A stretch of 64,000 bases of DNA. Source: Haloplanus sp. HW8-1. Lineage in GTDB: Archaea; Halobacteriota; Halobacteria; Halobacteriales; Haloferacaceae. The stretch is taken from positions 1,674,001 to 1,738,000 of the forward strand of contig NZ_CP098518.1 of NCBI RefSeq assembly GCF_023703795.1. The letters run 5' to 3'. Position numbers and translations under genes: made by a program. Positions 8,020 through 17,816 of this stretch are shown here, in pieces (position 1 is the stretch's first letter; each line of letters opens with the position of its first letter). The notes under the pieces were generated by a model, which was given only the letters and a program-made list of their open reading frames with translations, made no database searches and was not told the origin of the DNA.

Positions 8020-8790
8020 TTACGCTTCGAAGAGTCCGAACAGCCGATCGTTCACGGCCGCGGGACGCTCGATACCGATCAGGTGACCGCCGTCGAGGCC
8101 GACGAACTCCCCGCGTGGCAACCCCTCGGCGAGGCGCCGGCCGCGAGCGATCGGCCAGACGACGTCGTCGCGCCCGTGGATCACCAGCGCGGGGACGTCG
8201 ATCTCGTAGAGCCGATCCGAGACGTCGAACGCCTCGACGGCGGCGACCTGCGCCGCCCAGGCCTCGCGGGTGGCGTCCTCAGCGGCACGCCAGTCGACGA
8301 TCCGCCCGATCGCGTCGGGATGGTCGTCCAGAAAGTCCCGCGTGAAGGCGGCCGCGAGCGACGACTCCAGGGCGTCGGGGTCCGAGGGAGAACCGAACAG
8401 CGGGTCGAGCGTCAGGCCGGCACCGACGGGGGCGGTGCCGAGGAGGGCGAGCGACCGCGGCCGCGAGGAGATGCGCGCGAGTTCGAGCGCGACCATTCCC
8501 CCGAGGCCGGCGCCGACGACGTGGACCCGTCGGCGTCCGTGTGCCTCGAGGACGGACTGGACGTCGGCGACGAGATCGTCGACGGCGTAGGGCCCGGGCG
8601 GGGCGTCCGAGCGCCCGGTACCCCGGAGGTCTGTCACCAGCGTCTCGAAGGGGCCCGTCAGTCCGGCGTGTTGCCAGCCCCACTGCCAGGCGCCGTACCC
8701 CGCCTCACCGAGGCAGACGACCGTCCCGCCGTCGGGGTCGCCGTCGGCCTCGTAGTACAGCGACACCGAACCGTTGGACGCGGTGGGCAT
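8020..8790 (-). CDS. alpha/beta-hydrolase-fold protein lacking the nucleophile serine
   Basis: A 256-residue single-domain protein. The fold is clear: 'VTDLRGTGRSDAPPGPYAV' near 52-70, the strand-elbow-helix 'VHVVGAGLGGMVALELA' near 89-105, the acid region 'LVIHGRDDVVWP', and the terminal 'GLDGGHLIGIERP' with the His. The elbow normally reads G-x-S-x-G; here it is G-A-G-L-G, with Gly at residue 95. The genomic bases read GGC at that codon, so hydrolysis by the usual mechanism should not be possible. The 'MPTASNGSVSLYY' start at 8790 is chosen because upstream in-frame sequence is arginine-rich and unconserved. Confidence 0.85.
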   Translation of the reverse strand: MPTASNGSVSLYYEADGDPDGGTVVCLGEAGYGAWQWGWQHAGLTGPFETLVTDLRGTGRSDAPPGPYAVDDLVADVQSVLEAHGRRRVHVVGAGLGGMVALELARISSRPRSLALLGTAPVGAGLTLDPLFGSPSDPDALESSLAAAFTRDFLDDHPDAIGRIVDWRAAEDATREAWAAQVAAVEAFDVSDRLYEIDVPALVIHGRDDVVWPIARGRRLAEGLPRGEFVGLDGGHLIGIERPAAVNDRLFGLFEA

Positions 8791-8815
8791 GGACGGGCCT
8801 ACGCCGGGGAGATAC

Positions 8816-9064
8816 TTAGGATACGCGAGCCAAAAACAGCGAGAGGCCGAGCGCGATGGCCGCGATCCCGACGGCAAGCAGCCCACCGCCGACGGCGAGC
8901 GACGTGACGTTGATCGGGTTCGTCCCGGTGACGAGGGCCGTTGGCGACGCTCGCTGCAAGACCGAACCGCCGGGGATCGAGACGGTCACGAGCGCCAGTA
9001 CCCCCGCGGCGAGTAGCCCGTACACCGACAGCGCGGAGACTCTCGGAGCGCGCGACGATTTCAC
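8816..9064 (-). CDS. small two-helix membrane protein
   Basis: An 82-residue protein starting with GTG at 9064, 'MKSSRAPRVSALSVYG'. Two hydrophobic segments (about residues 12-30 and 55-78, the latter 'LAVGGGLLAVGIAAIALGL') flank a polar loop with 'TALVTGTNPINVTSL'. Similar small haloarchaeal membrane proteins are common; no function can be assigned. It lies between alaS and the hydrolase, with about 70 bases to the alaS stop. Confidence 0.6.
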   Translation of the reverse strand: MKSSRAPRVSALSVYGLLAAGVLALVTVSIPGGSVLQRASPTALVTGTNPINVTSLAVGGGLLAVGIAAIALGLSLFLARVS

Positions 9065-9133
9065 GGGGGAACTGTCCGCGCAATGGTATATGAACGCTCG
9101 CCCGTAGATCTCGCGATTGATAGTCGGGTCCGG

Positions 9134-11902
9134 TCAGGCGTTCCGGATTGCCCGGAGCACGTCGGGGGCGTCGTCGAGCGCGTCGTCGAGTGCGTCGACG
9201 TCGGGGCCGCCGCCCTGTGCGAAGTCCGGCGGGCCGCCGCCACCGCCGCCGACACGGGCAGCCAGACGGCCGACGACCTCGCCGGCGTTCAGATCGACGT
9301 CGTCGGGGACGCCCACGACGAACTGGGCGCTCCCGCCGGCGGCACTCCCCAGGACGGCCACCGCGCCCTCGTCGACGATCGCGTTCGCGGTGGCGCGCAA
9401 CTCGTCGGCGTCGGCGTCCATCCGCCGGATCACGGCCGAGACGCCGCCGACGTCGACGGCGTCCGCGTCGGTCGCCGCCGCCCGCACCTCCGCGAGTTCC
9501 TCCTTGAGCCGATCGATCTGCTTGCCCCGCTCTTTCCACTCCTCGAAGAAGCGGTCTGCCGTCTCGGGCACGTCCTCGGGGGAGACGTCGAGGACGTCCG
9601 CGGCATCGTAGAGGGCGTCCTCGGTCCGCTGGGTCGCCTCGATGGCGGCCTCGCCGGCCGCGAAGACGATCCGTTCGACGCCGTCCTGGATCGGCTCGGT
9701 TGTGATCACCTTGATCGCGCCGATGTCACCCGTCCGCGAGACGTGTGTTCCCGCACACGCCTGGACGTCCCCGTCGACGTGGATGAGCCGGATCTGCTGG
9801 CCCGGCGGGACCCCACCCTGATAGAGGTCGAACCCGTGTTCGGCCTCCGCCTCGTGGCGGTCGGGCCACTCCTGGGTGACCGGCAGGTTGCCGGTCACGA
9901 TTTCGTTGGCGACGCGTTCGATATCCTTGACCTCATCGCGGGTGATGCGCCGGAAGTGACGGACGTCGAGCCGCGACCGGTCGGTCCCTTTCTGGGCGCC
10001 GGCCTGGCGGACGTGGTCGCCGAGCACCTGCCGGGCGGCGTGTCCGACGACGTGGGTCGCGGTGTGATGACGCATCAGGCTGAACCGTCGGTCGGCGTCG
10101 ATCCGGCCCGTGACGAACTCGCCCTTGCCGGGGTTACCGGTCGTCCGGTGGAGGATCACGCCGTCGCGACGCGTCACGCCGGTTACCTCGACCGTCGTCT
10201 CGTCCGTCGAGAGAACGCCCGTATCGGCCGGCTGCCCCCCTCCCTCGGGGTAGAACATCGTCTGATCGAGCACCACGTCGTAGCCATCCTCGCGCTCGAA
10301 CACGTCGAGGACGACCGCCTCGAACTCGATTCGCTCCGGATCGTCGTAGAAGAGTCGTTCGGTCTCGGGGAGGTCGGCCAGTCGGTCGTCACGCTTCGAC
10401 GCGGTCTCCGGGCTGCCGCCGCCCTCGTGACGGGCGGCGACCAGCCCGTAGAAGTCGTCGGGCACGTCGACCGTGGCGCCGTGTTCGCGGGCGATGTCCG
10501 CGACCATGTCCGGCTGGATGCCGTGGGAGTCGTAGAGTTCGATCAGCGTCTCCCGGGGGATCGGCTCGTCGCGGTCGGCGTACTCCTCGGCGATGCTCTC
10601 GACTTTCCGGCTGCCGCGTTCGAGCGTCTCGCGGTACTTGCGCTCCTCGGTCCGCACCATGTCGCGGACCGTATCGCGGTTGGTGTAGCCCAGCCGCTCG
10701 GCCTGCATGTCGACGAGTTCGTCGAGCGGCGCGTCGATGCCGAGGCCGTCGACGAGGCGTTTGGTCCGCCGAAGTACCATCCGTGCGAGATAGCCCGTGC
10801 CGACGTTCGAGGGAACGATGCCGTCGCCGAGCATGTACGCGAGCGTCCGGCAGTGGTCGGCGATGGCGTAGACGTCCTCCATCGGTTCCAGCAGGGCGGT
10901 GAGTTCGGCGGCGTCGACGCCGAGTTCCTCGGCCACCTCGGCGCGGGCCGACGCGAGGTCCTCGACCTCGTCGACGTCGAGATAGCCCGAGAGGCGGGCG
11001 GCCTCGCGGATCAGCGCCCGCTCCTCGTCCGTATGTTCGATCCCCGCGTGCTCGGTCAGGAAGTCGATCATCTCCGGATACACCGCCTCGTACACCGTCG
11101 GCGTCCCCTGACTCATCCACGTCCACCGCTCCAGCCCGTAGCCCGTGTCGACGATGTACGTGTCCATCGGGCTGTAGCGGTTGCCGTCTTTCATCTCGTA
11201 CTCGCCGTCGGGGTCCTGCTCCATCGACATGAACACGAGCGTGGCGAGTTCGAGGCCGCGATAGATCACCTCGAAGGCCGGCCCGGCGTTGCCGCCGCCG
11301 ACCCACGGGTCCTCGATGTAGGTGATCTCCGCGGGGTCGACACCCATCGACTCGAAGAACCGATCGCAGTAGGCGACCGTCTCGTCTTTCCAGTACACCT
11401 CGCCCTCGTAGGCGTAGTCGTCCTCGGCGTCCTCGCGGACGTTGAACGCGTGGTGGGCCATCATCTCGAAGGCCATCGTGTGCCGGCCGGTCTTGCCGAC
11501 GTTGTCGATGTCCTGCATCCGGATGCAGGGCTGGCTGATCGTCAAGGGGTTGGCCGGCGGCGGCGTCTCGCCGGACGTGACCAGCGGCTGGAAGTCGTAG
11601 ATCGACGCCTGCGTCAGGAGGACGTCGTCGCGCCAGCGGTTCGCCGCCACGGGGTAGGGATCGATGCGCTCGTGGCCGTTGTCCTCGAAAAAGGAGAGGA
11701 ACGCCTCGCGCATCTCTTCGAGCGTGTACGCCTCGTCGAACCCGGGACTACCGATGAAGTCGTAGTCGTCACAGGGTGGCTCGCCACAGGTGTCGCGGTC
11801 CACCCGCGCCCAGAAGTGTACGCCACACGAGGCACACTCCTGTCGTGTGAACCCCTCCTCCTCGAAGTACTCGAGGCGGTAGGCGTCTTCGAGTTCGCTC
11901 AT
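9134..11902 (-). CDS. alaS: alanyl-tRNA synthetase, archaeal type
   Basis: Charges tRNA-Ala and edits Ser/Gly mischarging. At 922 residues it is full length for the archaeal form. It begins with the archaeal N-terminal extension carrying a zinc-like 'CASCGVHFW'. The class II catalytic core follows ('[19 protein letters not shown]', '[11 protein letters not shown]'), then the tRNA-recognition region. The editing domain has the metal motif '[15 protein letters not shown]' near residue 600 with '[11 protein letters not shown]' near 700. The C-terminal domain ends with a Gly-rich '[18 protein letters not shown]', also typical. The start '[18 protein letters not shown]' matches the family. Confidence 0.97.
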   Translation of the reverse strand: MSELEDAYRLEYFEEEGFTRQECASCGVHFWARVDRDTCGEPPCDDYDFIGSPGFDEAYTLEEMREAFLSFFEDNGHERIDPYPVAANRWRDDVLLTQASIYDFQPLVTSGETPPPANPLTISQPCIRMQDIDNVGKTGRHTMAFEMMAHHAFNVREDAEDDYAYEGEVYWKDETVAYCDRFFESMGVDPAEITYIEDPWVGGGNAGPAFEVIYRGLELATLVFMSMEQDPDGEYEMKDGNRYSPMDTYIVDTGYGLERWTWMSQGTPTVYEAVYPEMIDFLTEHAGIEHTDEERALIREAARLSGYLDVDEVEDLASARAEVAEELGVDAAELTALLEPMEDVYAIADHCRTLAYMLGDGIVPSNVGTGYLARMVLRRTKRLVDGLGIDAPLDELVDMQAERLGYTNRDTVRDMVRTEERKYRETLERGSRKVESIAEEYADRDEPIPRETLIELYDSHGIQPDMVADIAREHGATVDVPDDFYGLVAARHEGGGSPETASKRDDRLADLPETERLFYDDPERIEFEAVVLDVFEREDGYDVVLDQTMFYPEGGGQPADTGVLSTDETTVEVTGVTRRDGVILHRTTGNPGKGEFVTGRIDADRRFSLMRHHTATHVVGHAARQVLGDHVRQAGAQKGTDRSRLDVRHFRRITRDEVKDIERVANEIVTGNLPVTQEWPDRHEAEAEHGFDLYQGGVPPGQQIRLIHVDGDVQACAGTHVSRTGDIGAIKVITTEPIQDGVERIVFAAGEAAIEATQRTEDALYDAADVLDVSPEDVPETADRFFEEWKERGKQIDRLKEELAEVRAAATDADAVDVGGVSAVIRRMDADADELRATANAIVDEGAVAVLGSAAGGSAQFVVGVPDDVDLNAGEVVGRLAARVGGGGGGPPDFAQGGGPDVDALDDALDDAPDVLRAIRNA

Positions 11903-11980
11903 TACACCCTCCTTGGCCCGTCTCGGCCTAAAACAGTTCCGGGAACGCGTCTCCGGCCCGTCAGCGGCGGTGCGGCCCCG

Positions 11981-14900
11981 CTACGACTCCTCCAGCGCCA
12001 GCGCCGCCAGCATCGCCTCCAACTGCACTCGCTCGTTGGCGCCCTCGGTGATCCGGTAGTCGGCCTCGCCCAGTCGCTCCATCAACTGGACCGTCCGCCG
12101 GTCGCCGAGGTCGAACTCCCACGCCGACCGGTGGAGTTGATCGATCACGTCGCCGCCCGCCATGCCCGAGTCCACGAGGAGCGTCTCCAGCGTCGACCGC
12201 GCACGCGGGAAATCTCCCTCGATCGCGGCCTCGACCATCGATTCGATCTCCTCGGGGCGGGCGGTGCTGGTGACGGTGTAGACGGCCTCCTCGTCGACCA
12301 CCTCGCCGGTCGTCGCCGCCGCCTGCAGCGTGTTGATCGCCCGTCGCATGTCGCCGCCGGCCGCGTAGACCAGCGCGTCGATGCCGGCGTCGGTCACCTC
12401 GATCCCCTCCGCCTCGGCGATCTCGCGGGCCTGTGCTTCGATCGCGTCGTCCGGCAGCGGCGAGAACCGGAAGACCGCACACCGTGACTGAATCGGGTCG
12501 ATGATCCGACTGGAGTAGTTACACGAGAGGATAAAGCGGGTGTTGTCCGCGAACTGCTCCATCGTGCGACGAAGTGCTGACTGGGCGTCGGAGGTGTTGT
12601 GCGTCAGTATTCCGTTAGCGAGCATGAAGTTCGGCGTCCCCTCCATGCTGATGTTGTAGGCTTCTCCGCGGTGGCTGTGTTCGATACGGCTGATTCCGAC
12701 GGTTGGGACCGATTGCAGGCCCCCGTCCGACAGGACGGCCGGATCGAACTCGGACCGTTCGTAGTGTTCGTGGTGGGGGAGATCCCCGTCGCCGACGACG
12801 ACGAACGTGTATTCGTCGCCGTAGGTTTCGAGGAACTCTTCGACCTTCTCCGTCTGCCCCCACAGTTCGGCGACCCCTTTGACCTCGATGACCGTATCGT
12901 CGACCAAGAAGTCGGGATGGTACACCGATTCGGACAGTTCGAACGCCGGCTCGTACTCGTAGTCGATATTCGCGTCCTGTAACGCTGTTCCGACTTCGTA
13001 CTCCCAATCCGACCGAACGAGGTGACCGAGTTCGTCGCTATGTCTGACGTTTCCTCCCGTGGGATCGTGTCCCTGTAATGCGTCCGAGACCTTCCGTGCA
13101 ACCTCGGGATCGCGCATGGGATTGTTGTCGCCACGGATATCACAGACCGGGTAATCGCAGTTCTCGACGCTCTTTTCGATGACCGCTGCCTTTTCCTCGT
13201 CGCTGAGACTCGCCCACCACTCGGACGAAGCCTCCCCGATCTCGTCTTTGACCCGTTCGGGATCGGCGTCGACGACCCACTCCTCCCACGAGGTTCCGGA
13301 CCGCATCTCGCTTATCGTTTCGCGGACTCGCGCGACCGTCTCGTCGTCCATCTCCCAGACGTGGGTCCCGTGGAACGCTCCACCGTAGTTCGGGTTGTTC
13401 TCGCCAGCGAACCGCCCGTCAGAGAGTTTCTCGACGATCTTCTGACGCCGTTCGTCCGACCACGTCGTCCCGTGCATCGGGTTCCGTTCGCCGCTCATAT
13501 CCCGGCTGTGTCCCTCGTCCTTGCAGTCGACGGAGCAGAACCGCCCGGCCGTCCAAGCATCACAGATTTCGCACCGCGACACGCCGATGTCGTCTTTGAA
13601 ATCCGCGATCTCGTCTCCCGGGGACAGGTCACGCAACTCTTTTTCCACGAGTTGTCCCTCTTCGTCAACTACGAAGAATGGGTGGCTCAAACTCGCTAGG
13701 ATCGTCCGACCGTCCTCTAGTTCCATCTCGAAGAAGTCCGCGACGCCCGAATCGACGAGTTTTCCGCTGTCGGACTGGATCACGTTCGTCTCGAAATCGA
13801 CCGATGGAATCGGTTCTCCCTCCTCGCTCACCTCCTCTATCGGCTTCACTTCGGGTTTCGACGGATACCCGGTAACCACCTCAGTCCCCGGCGGCACGCA
13901 CAACGAGTCCGCCTCGTCGAGGAATATAACTCGGTAGTCGAACCCACCGAAAGAAGACCGCGCGAAGTTCTTGATTCGGTCGCGCACCACGTCGATGCCG
14001 CGCTGGTCCGAGGCGTTGAGTTCGAGGAAGTTCCCCCGCCAGTCCTCGCCGTACACCTCGCGGGCGATGGCCGTGGCGCAGGTGGTGTTGTGCATCACCG
14101 TCGGCACGCTACCGGCGACGTAGTTGCGAGTTCCGGGGACGGTGAGGTCGTAGACTCGCTGCGGTTCGTCGACACGCTCGACCGATTCGACTTCGTCGAA
14201 GTAGAGGTCGGCGTCCGTGAGCGTGTGTAACGTCGTGAGTGCGTCGAGCACTTCGTCGGACAGCATTCCAGCCGCGACGGATCGGAGACGATCCGCGACG
14301 GTTCGGAACCGTGTCAACGACCCGAGGTCGTTGCCACCGTCGAGGAGGCTCTGTACGTCCGTCCCACGCATCTCGGTTCCCTCGGCAACGTGGGCGTACG
14401 GAACGCCTAGCACCTCGATCCCGTCCGCAAGCTTCGTTCGAACGTGATCTATGTCGACGTCAGCACCGATCCCGTCGAGGCGATCAAGGAGTTCTATCGT
14501 GCGCTCGCTTCCGGGCGTCCGCCGTCCGTCCGCATATTCCAGGAGCCGGTCGGGCCGGACGCCGACCTGTTCTGTGAGCGTTCGACGCATCTCGATGGGC
14601 TCCAGTTCGCCTCGTGTGCGGAGCCATTCCGCAGGGATCGCCACGGTTGTGTCGAGGTCGGCGGCGAGTTCGTCGATCCGTTCGAGCGTCCGCTGTGCGT
14701 CTTCGAGACGCCCCGTGGCAGCGTCGACGAGATCGTCCACACGGTCGAGATACCGCTCGCGGCCGGGCGACTCGGGATTCAGGCTCTCCGGAACGTGGTC
14801 GCCTTTCGTCAGGTAGAGCGGCTCACAGAGCGTGTCGACTGCCGTCTGTGTCGGTACCGTGTCGTCGTTCGGGTTCGAGTCGCGGGCGACGTTGTCCGCG

Positions 14901-16345
14901 AGTCGTTCGGCCTTTCGGTCGATCGTGAAGCCGATCTCGTCGGCGAACCGTTCGAGATGGTCGGAGCTGGAGACGTACAGGGTGTGGTACTCCCGTTCGG
15001 TTCCCGACCCGTTCGTCGGCGTCTTCCGCTCGCGCTTGCGTCTGCTCGGGATTCCGAATCCCGAAAGCAAGTACGAGAGGAGCGTGACGAGGCGTTCGTT
15101 CTTCTGTGTCAGTTCGATCACCCCGCCGTCAGTAACGTGTGCCTCGGCGTCGAAAACGGCCCGGAGGAACGCCGCTCGACTCGACCCGTCGGCGCGTACG
15201 AGCGCGGAGCCGACACCGTCCGTCCCGCCCATGGCGTCGAAACAGGATTCGAGGAAGTGGGTCAGCGTCCGGGTATTGATCTCCCGGTACGGAACGCCGT
15301 CCTGTATCCCCTGCCGCGGCTCGACGCCGAACGCCGACTCGGCCGCCGTCTCGAATCGGTCGAGCAATCCGTCGTCGGTGTTGTAGAACTTCACCCGCCC
15401 GCCGTCTATTCGAGCCTCGCTCACGGCCAATCCGACGAACGACGCCAGCGTCGGTGTGAGTTCCCACGGCGGCGTTATCGGAGCGGATCGCTGGTTGTTG
15501 CGGTTGACGTACTGGACGGCAGTGACGTGGTTCCGTAGCTCGTCGTGAGAAACGTCGATGTCACGGAGATACGACAGCGAGCAGACGGTACTCGGTTCGT
15601 CGAGGGATACGTCCAGCGTCCGGCGATACGACTGCACCGTCTTCTTCGGGGTGCCGGCGGCGTCGGCGATGGTGTCGTCCGACTCTCCCCGTCTGAATCC
15701 AGCAACGGCGCGCTTCTTTATGCCGACGTAGCTCTCCTCGGCCGGGATGTCGTGTTGGGCGGCGAACGCCTCGGTGACGTGAACGAACGTCCGGTCGCCG
15801 TCCATCGCGTCGATCCAGTTCAGCCGATCCGTTCCCTGCGGAAGTGGGGACCGTCGCGGGCGGACCACGCGTGTACCGGCGTCGAGGTCACCGGCAGGAA
15901 GCCACTCCAGTCCGTCGTGACCGATAGTCAACAGTCTGTGTTCCGGCGTCACGGTCAACTCGTTACCGTCACGGGTCGTGACACGAACGAGGTCGTCCGT
16001 CGTTTTCCCGAAGACGTGCGACGGCGCCATGAACTCGAATGAACCACGTTCGTCGAACGTCAACACTTCTAGGTCGTCGTCCGGAGGGGCGAACCCGTCC
16101 ACGTCGTCGACGATCTCCCCGATCCGTTCGACCCCGCGATTCGTCAGAACCGGCGTCTCGCCGGTTACGCACTTGCCGATGCCGGCCGGTCCCGAAAACA
16201 GGAGGTGCGGCAGGTCCTCCTGTGCGATGTAGCTTTGCAGTCGGTCGACGATGTCGTCCTGTCCTTTCACGTCCGCCAGGGTCTGCGGGCGGTACTTCTC
16301 GATCCAGATCTCCCGCCCCGCCGCCGACCCCTCGGTATCGCTCAT
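11981..16345 (-). CDS. rfcS: replication factor C small subunit interrupted by two inteins
   Basis: Subunit of the clamp loader that opens PCNA onto primed DNA. The 1454-residue precursor contains three extein pieces (residues 1-58, 754-815, 1251-1454) that join into a 324-residue RfcS, the usual length. Extein 1 ends in Walker A ('GPAGIGK'), extein 2 carries '[18 protein letters not shown]' and Walker B ('[10 protein letters not shown]'), extein 3 has the sensor region '[11 protein letters not shown]' and the 'SRC' motif. The inteins therefore sit in the two most conserved ATPase motifs. Translation starts at the ATG at 16345 ('[20 protein letters not shown]'); the open frame extends upstream without conservation. 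Activity requires both splicing events. A divergent SAMP2-GNAT gene starts 80 bases upstream. Confidence 0.95.
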   Translation of the reverse strand: MSDTEGSAAGREIWIEKYRPQTLADVKGQDDIVDRLQSYIAQEDLPHLLFSGPAGIGKCVTGETPVLTNRGVERIGEIVDDVDGFAPPDDDLEVLTFDERGSFEFMAPSHVFGKTTDDLVRVTTRDGNELTVTPEHRLLTIGHDGLEWLPAGDLDAGTRVVRPRRSPLPQGTDRLNWIDAMDGDRTFVHVTEAFAAQHDIPAEESYVGIKKRAVAGFRRGESDDTIADAAGTPKKTVQSYRRTLDVSLDEPSTVCSLSYLRDIDVSHDELRNHVTAVQYVNRNNQRSAPITPPWELTPTLASFVGLAVSEARIDGGRVKFYNTDDGLLDRFETAAESAFGVEPRQGIQDGVPYREINTRTLTHFLESCFDAMGGTDGVGSALVRADGSSRAAFLRAVFDAEAHVTDGGVIELTQKNERLVTLLSYLLSGFGIPSRRKRERKTPTNGSGTEREYHTLYVSSSDHLERFADEIGFTIDRKAERLADNVARDSNPNDDTVPTQTAVDTLCEPLYLTKGDHVPESLNPESPGRERYLDRVDDLVDAATGRLEDAQRTLERIDELAADLDTTVAIPAEWLRTRGELEPIEMRRTLTEQVGVRPDRLLEYADGRRTPGSERTIELLDRLDGIGADVDIDHVRTKLADGIEVLGVPYAHVAEGTEMRGTDVQSLLDGGNDLGSLTRFRTVADRLRSVAAGMLSDEVLDALTTLHTLTDADLYFDEVESVERVDEPQRVYDLTVPGTRNYVAGSVPTVMHNTTCATAIAREVYGEDWRGNFLELNASDQRGIDVVRDRIKNFARSSFGGFDYRVIFLDEADSLCVPPGTEVVTGYPSKPEVKPIEEVSEEGEPIPSVDFETNVIQSDSGKLVDSGVADFFEMELEDGRTILASLSHPFFVVDEEGQLVEKELRDLSPGDEIADFKDDIGVSRCEICDAWTAGRFCSVDCKDEGHSRDMSGERNPMHGTTWSDERRQKIVEKLSDGRFAGENNPNYGGAFHGTHVWEMDDETVARVRETISEMRSGTSWEEWVVDADPERVKDEIGEASSEWWASLSDEEKAAVIEKSVENCDYPVCDIRGDNNPMRDPEVARKVSDALQGHDPTGGNVRHSDELGHLVRSDWEYEVGTALQDANIDYEYEPAFELSESVYHPDFLVDDTVIEVKGVAELWGQTEKVEEFLETYGDEYTFVVVGDGDLPHHEHYERSEFDPAVLSDGGLQSVPTVGISRIEHSHRGEAYNISMEGTPNFMLANGILTHNTSDAQSALRRTMEQFADNTRFILSCNYSSRIIDPIQSRCAVFRFSPLPDDAIEAQAREIAEAEGIEVTDAGIDALVYAAGGDMRRAINTLQAAATTGEVVDEEAVYTVTSTARPEEIESMVEAAIEGDFPRARSTLETLLVDSGMAGGDVIDQLHRSAWEFDLGDRRTVQLMERLGEADYRITEGANERVQLEAMLAALALEES
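12596..13900 (-). other. intein 2 of RfcS (435 residues) with zinc motif, NUMOD3-like repeats and a PD-(D/E)XK-like nuclease, inserted after Walker B
   Basis: Residues 816-1250 of the precursor. Splicing blocks are '[16 protein letters not shown]' at the start, '[14 protein letters not shown]' (H888) as block B, and '[15 protein letters not shown]' before Thr+1. No LAGLIDADG motif is present. Instead there is a four-cysteine cluster (C925, C928, C937, C941), three NUMOD3-like units ('GERNPMHG' 952-959, 'GENNPNYGG' from 981, '[14 protein letters not shown]' from 1072), and a Vsr/PD-(D/E)XK-like fold: '[11 protein letters not shown]' (E1115), '[16 protein letters not shown]' (D1145, E1154, K1156). 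A sampled 60-base line here (13561) has 35 G/C, below the 41 at 12121, suggesting separate origin. Confidence 0.88.
14087..16171 (-). other. intein 1 of RfcS (695 residues, LAGLIDADG-type), inserted in Walker A
   Basis: Residues 59-753 of the precursor. The N-terminal splicing motif is '[13 protein letters not shown]' after 'GIGK'; block B is '[14 protein letters not shown]' (H136); the C-terminal end is '[14 protein letters not shown]' followed by the Thr of the next extein. These are standard self-splicing elements (Cys1, TxxH-like, penultimate His, terminal Asn, Thr+1). The endonuclease region has two LAGLIDADG-like motifs, '[15 protein letters not shown]' (acid E310) and '[14 protein letters not shown]' (acid E401), both with their acids, plus an HTH-like '[17 protein letters not shown]' before them. 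A long region after the second motif makes it larger than most inteins. Confidence 0.93.
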
Positions 16346-16424
16346 ACCGTATCGAAGGGGGCGGTCGCCACATAAACTGAGTGGAACCCGAAGGTTCAGG
16401 GCGGTCGGCCGACTCCCCTCGACC

Positions 16425-17042
16425 ATGCCGACGGTTCGTGTCGAGGTGGTGGGCGAGGGGAGCCGACGGCTGGATCTCGACGCCGACGCCACCTACGGCG
16501 ATCTGCTCGTGGCCCTCTCCTTTAGCCCTCACGAGGCGGCCGTCCTCGTCGACGACGCTCCCGTCCCCGAGGACCGCCCGGTCGACTTCGCGGCCGACGA
16601 GGTGCGTGTCCTCAGACTGGTGAAGGGGGGGACGAACGCGGACGAGGGATCGGCGACCACGGTGGACGACCGCGTGCGGGTCCGCCCGGCCGCCGCCGAC
16701 GACCACCTCGACGTGATGCGCGTCGTCGACGGCGCGATGCTGACGGCCGACGCCGAACGGGTGCGGGACCGCATCGACGCGGGGACGGTCCTCGTGGCGA
16801 CCGTCGAGGGCCGGGTCGTCGGCGCCCTCGTTCGGGAGGGCGACCGGATCACCGCGGTGGCGACCCGCCGGCGGTGGCGGGGGCGGGGCGTCGGCACAGC
16901 GCTCGTCTCGGCGGCCGCCGAAGGCCGGGAGCGTCTCGTCGCCGCGTTCGACCCCGGCCTGCGTCCGTTCTACGAGTCGCTGGGGTTCGAGACAGAACCG
17001 ATGGGGGACGGCGACCGCCTCCGCGGGCGCTTAGAGCGGTAG
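16425..17042 (+). CDS. SAMP2-like ubiquitin-fold domain fused to a GNAT N-acetyltransferase
   Basis: A 205-residue two-domain protein. Residues 1-69 ('[18 protein letters not shown]' to '[10 protein letters not shown]') match the MoaD/ThiS/SAMP2 type of beta-grasp modifier, including the '[17 protein letters not shown]' core and a Gly68-Gly69 pair at exactly the place where free SAMP2 ends. No stop follows; after a short linker '[13 protein letters not shown]' comes a GNAT domain (about 83-205) with the acetyl-CoA motif '[17 protein letters not shown]' and '[11 protein letters not shown]'. Free SAMP2 is both a protein modifier and a tRNA-thiolation sulfur carrier; it needs an exposed C-terminal Gly-Gly. 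If this one is used that way, cleavage after Gly69 would be required. Divergent from rfcS; its last 12 bases overlap the convergent neighbour. Confidence 0.85.
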   Translation: MPTVRVEVVGEGSRRLDLDADATYGDLLVALSFSPHEAAVLVDDAPVPEDRPVDFAADEVRVLRLVKGGTNADEGSATTVDDRVRVRPAAADDHLDVMRVVDGAMLTADAERVRDRIDAGTVLVATVEGRVVGALVREGDRITAVATRRRWRGRGVGTALVSAAAEGRERLVAAFDPGLRPFYESLGFETEPMGDGDRLRGRLER

Positions 17043-17729
17043 CCACCGTCGGGCCGCGACCCCCACCTCGTCGGCCCAGTAGAGCAGCGCGACGGTGAAC
17101 AGGAAGACGACGGTCGAGAGGTCCCACGCGAGGCCGGTCAGCGCCGACCCGAACAGCGTCGTCGCGCCGAGCAGTGGCAACAGGAGGGAGAAGGCACAGC
17201 CCACACAGGAGAACAGCCCCAGCACACCGGAGAGCACCGCCCCGGTCGCATCGAGCAGGCGGGCGTAGACGAGGTAGGACATGGCGACGTAGCCGACCAC
17301 CTTGAACGGGATGATCGACAGCCGGACCCGGGGCGTCCCGTAGACGAGGATCGGCCCCAGCCCCGGGATGTTCCAGTGGACCGAGGCGACCGCGCCGCCG
17401 GCGAGTGGACCGCCGATCCCGAGTTGGAGGGTGCCCCCGGCCACCAGCAAGAGAAACAGGTAGCCCGCCGACAGGGCAGCCGCGACGCTCCACTGTCGGC
17501 GGTCGACGGCGGGCGTCCGGATCCGGAGCATGGCCCACACGCCGACGTTGATCCAGGCGAACGGGTAGACGACGTACCGGGGTTCGGTGATGACGACGTC
17601 GGTGACGGCGAGGTAGGCGGTGACGAGGGCGAGTTCGGCCGCGACGACCAGGAGCCACCAGCGGACGGCGGCCATCTCGGACGCGAGCAGCCGGCGAACC
17701 CGCGAGAGGGGTCCGTAGGCGCCGCTCAC
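17031..17729 (-). CDS. uncharacterised multi-spanning membrane protein with CxxC motif
   Basis: A 232-residue protein with six to seven hydrophobic segments and very few charged residues between them. Recognisable stretches are 'VYPFAWINVGVWAMLRI' in the second helix region, 'VHWNIPGLGPILVYGTP' in a central loop, and 'LGLFSCVGCAFSLLLPLLG', which places a CxxC inside or beside a membrane segment. The CxxC could bind metal or heme or undergo thiol chemistry, but this is speculation. Haloarchaea-specific by appearance; I do not recognise a function. It is convergent with the SAMP2-GNAT gene and overlaps its last 12 bases. Confidence 0.75.
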   Translation of the reverse strand: MSGAYGPLSRVRRLLASEMAAVRWWLLVVAAELALVTAYLAVTDVVITEPRYVVYPFAWINVGVWAMLRIRTPAVDRRQWSVAAALSAGYLFLLLVAGGTLQLGIGGPLAGGAVASVHWNIPGLGPILVYGTPRVRLSIIPFKVVGYVAMSYLVYARLLDATGAVLSGVLGLFSCVGCAFSLLLPLLGATTLFGSALTGLAWDLSTVVFLFTVALLYWADEVGVAARRWLPL

Positions 17730-17816
17730 GCGTCGATCACCCGCGGATCGGTGTCGGGTGCGTCCATATCCGGCCTCGGGGGCGAAGGAATATGGAAATG
17801 TCGACTTCGCCGACGG

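Noticed and set aside
9083-12487. An 1134-codon plus-strand frame opposite alaS and the end of rfcS
   Set aside because: It is antisense to well-supported genes and has no conserved motif.
16621-16636. Possible frameshift at a run of seven G bases in the SAMP2-GNAT junction
   Set aside because: A single-base gain or loss would not create a stop after Gly69 and would destroy the GNAT frame, so the fusion is not explained by a simple homopolymer error.
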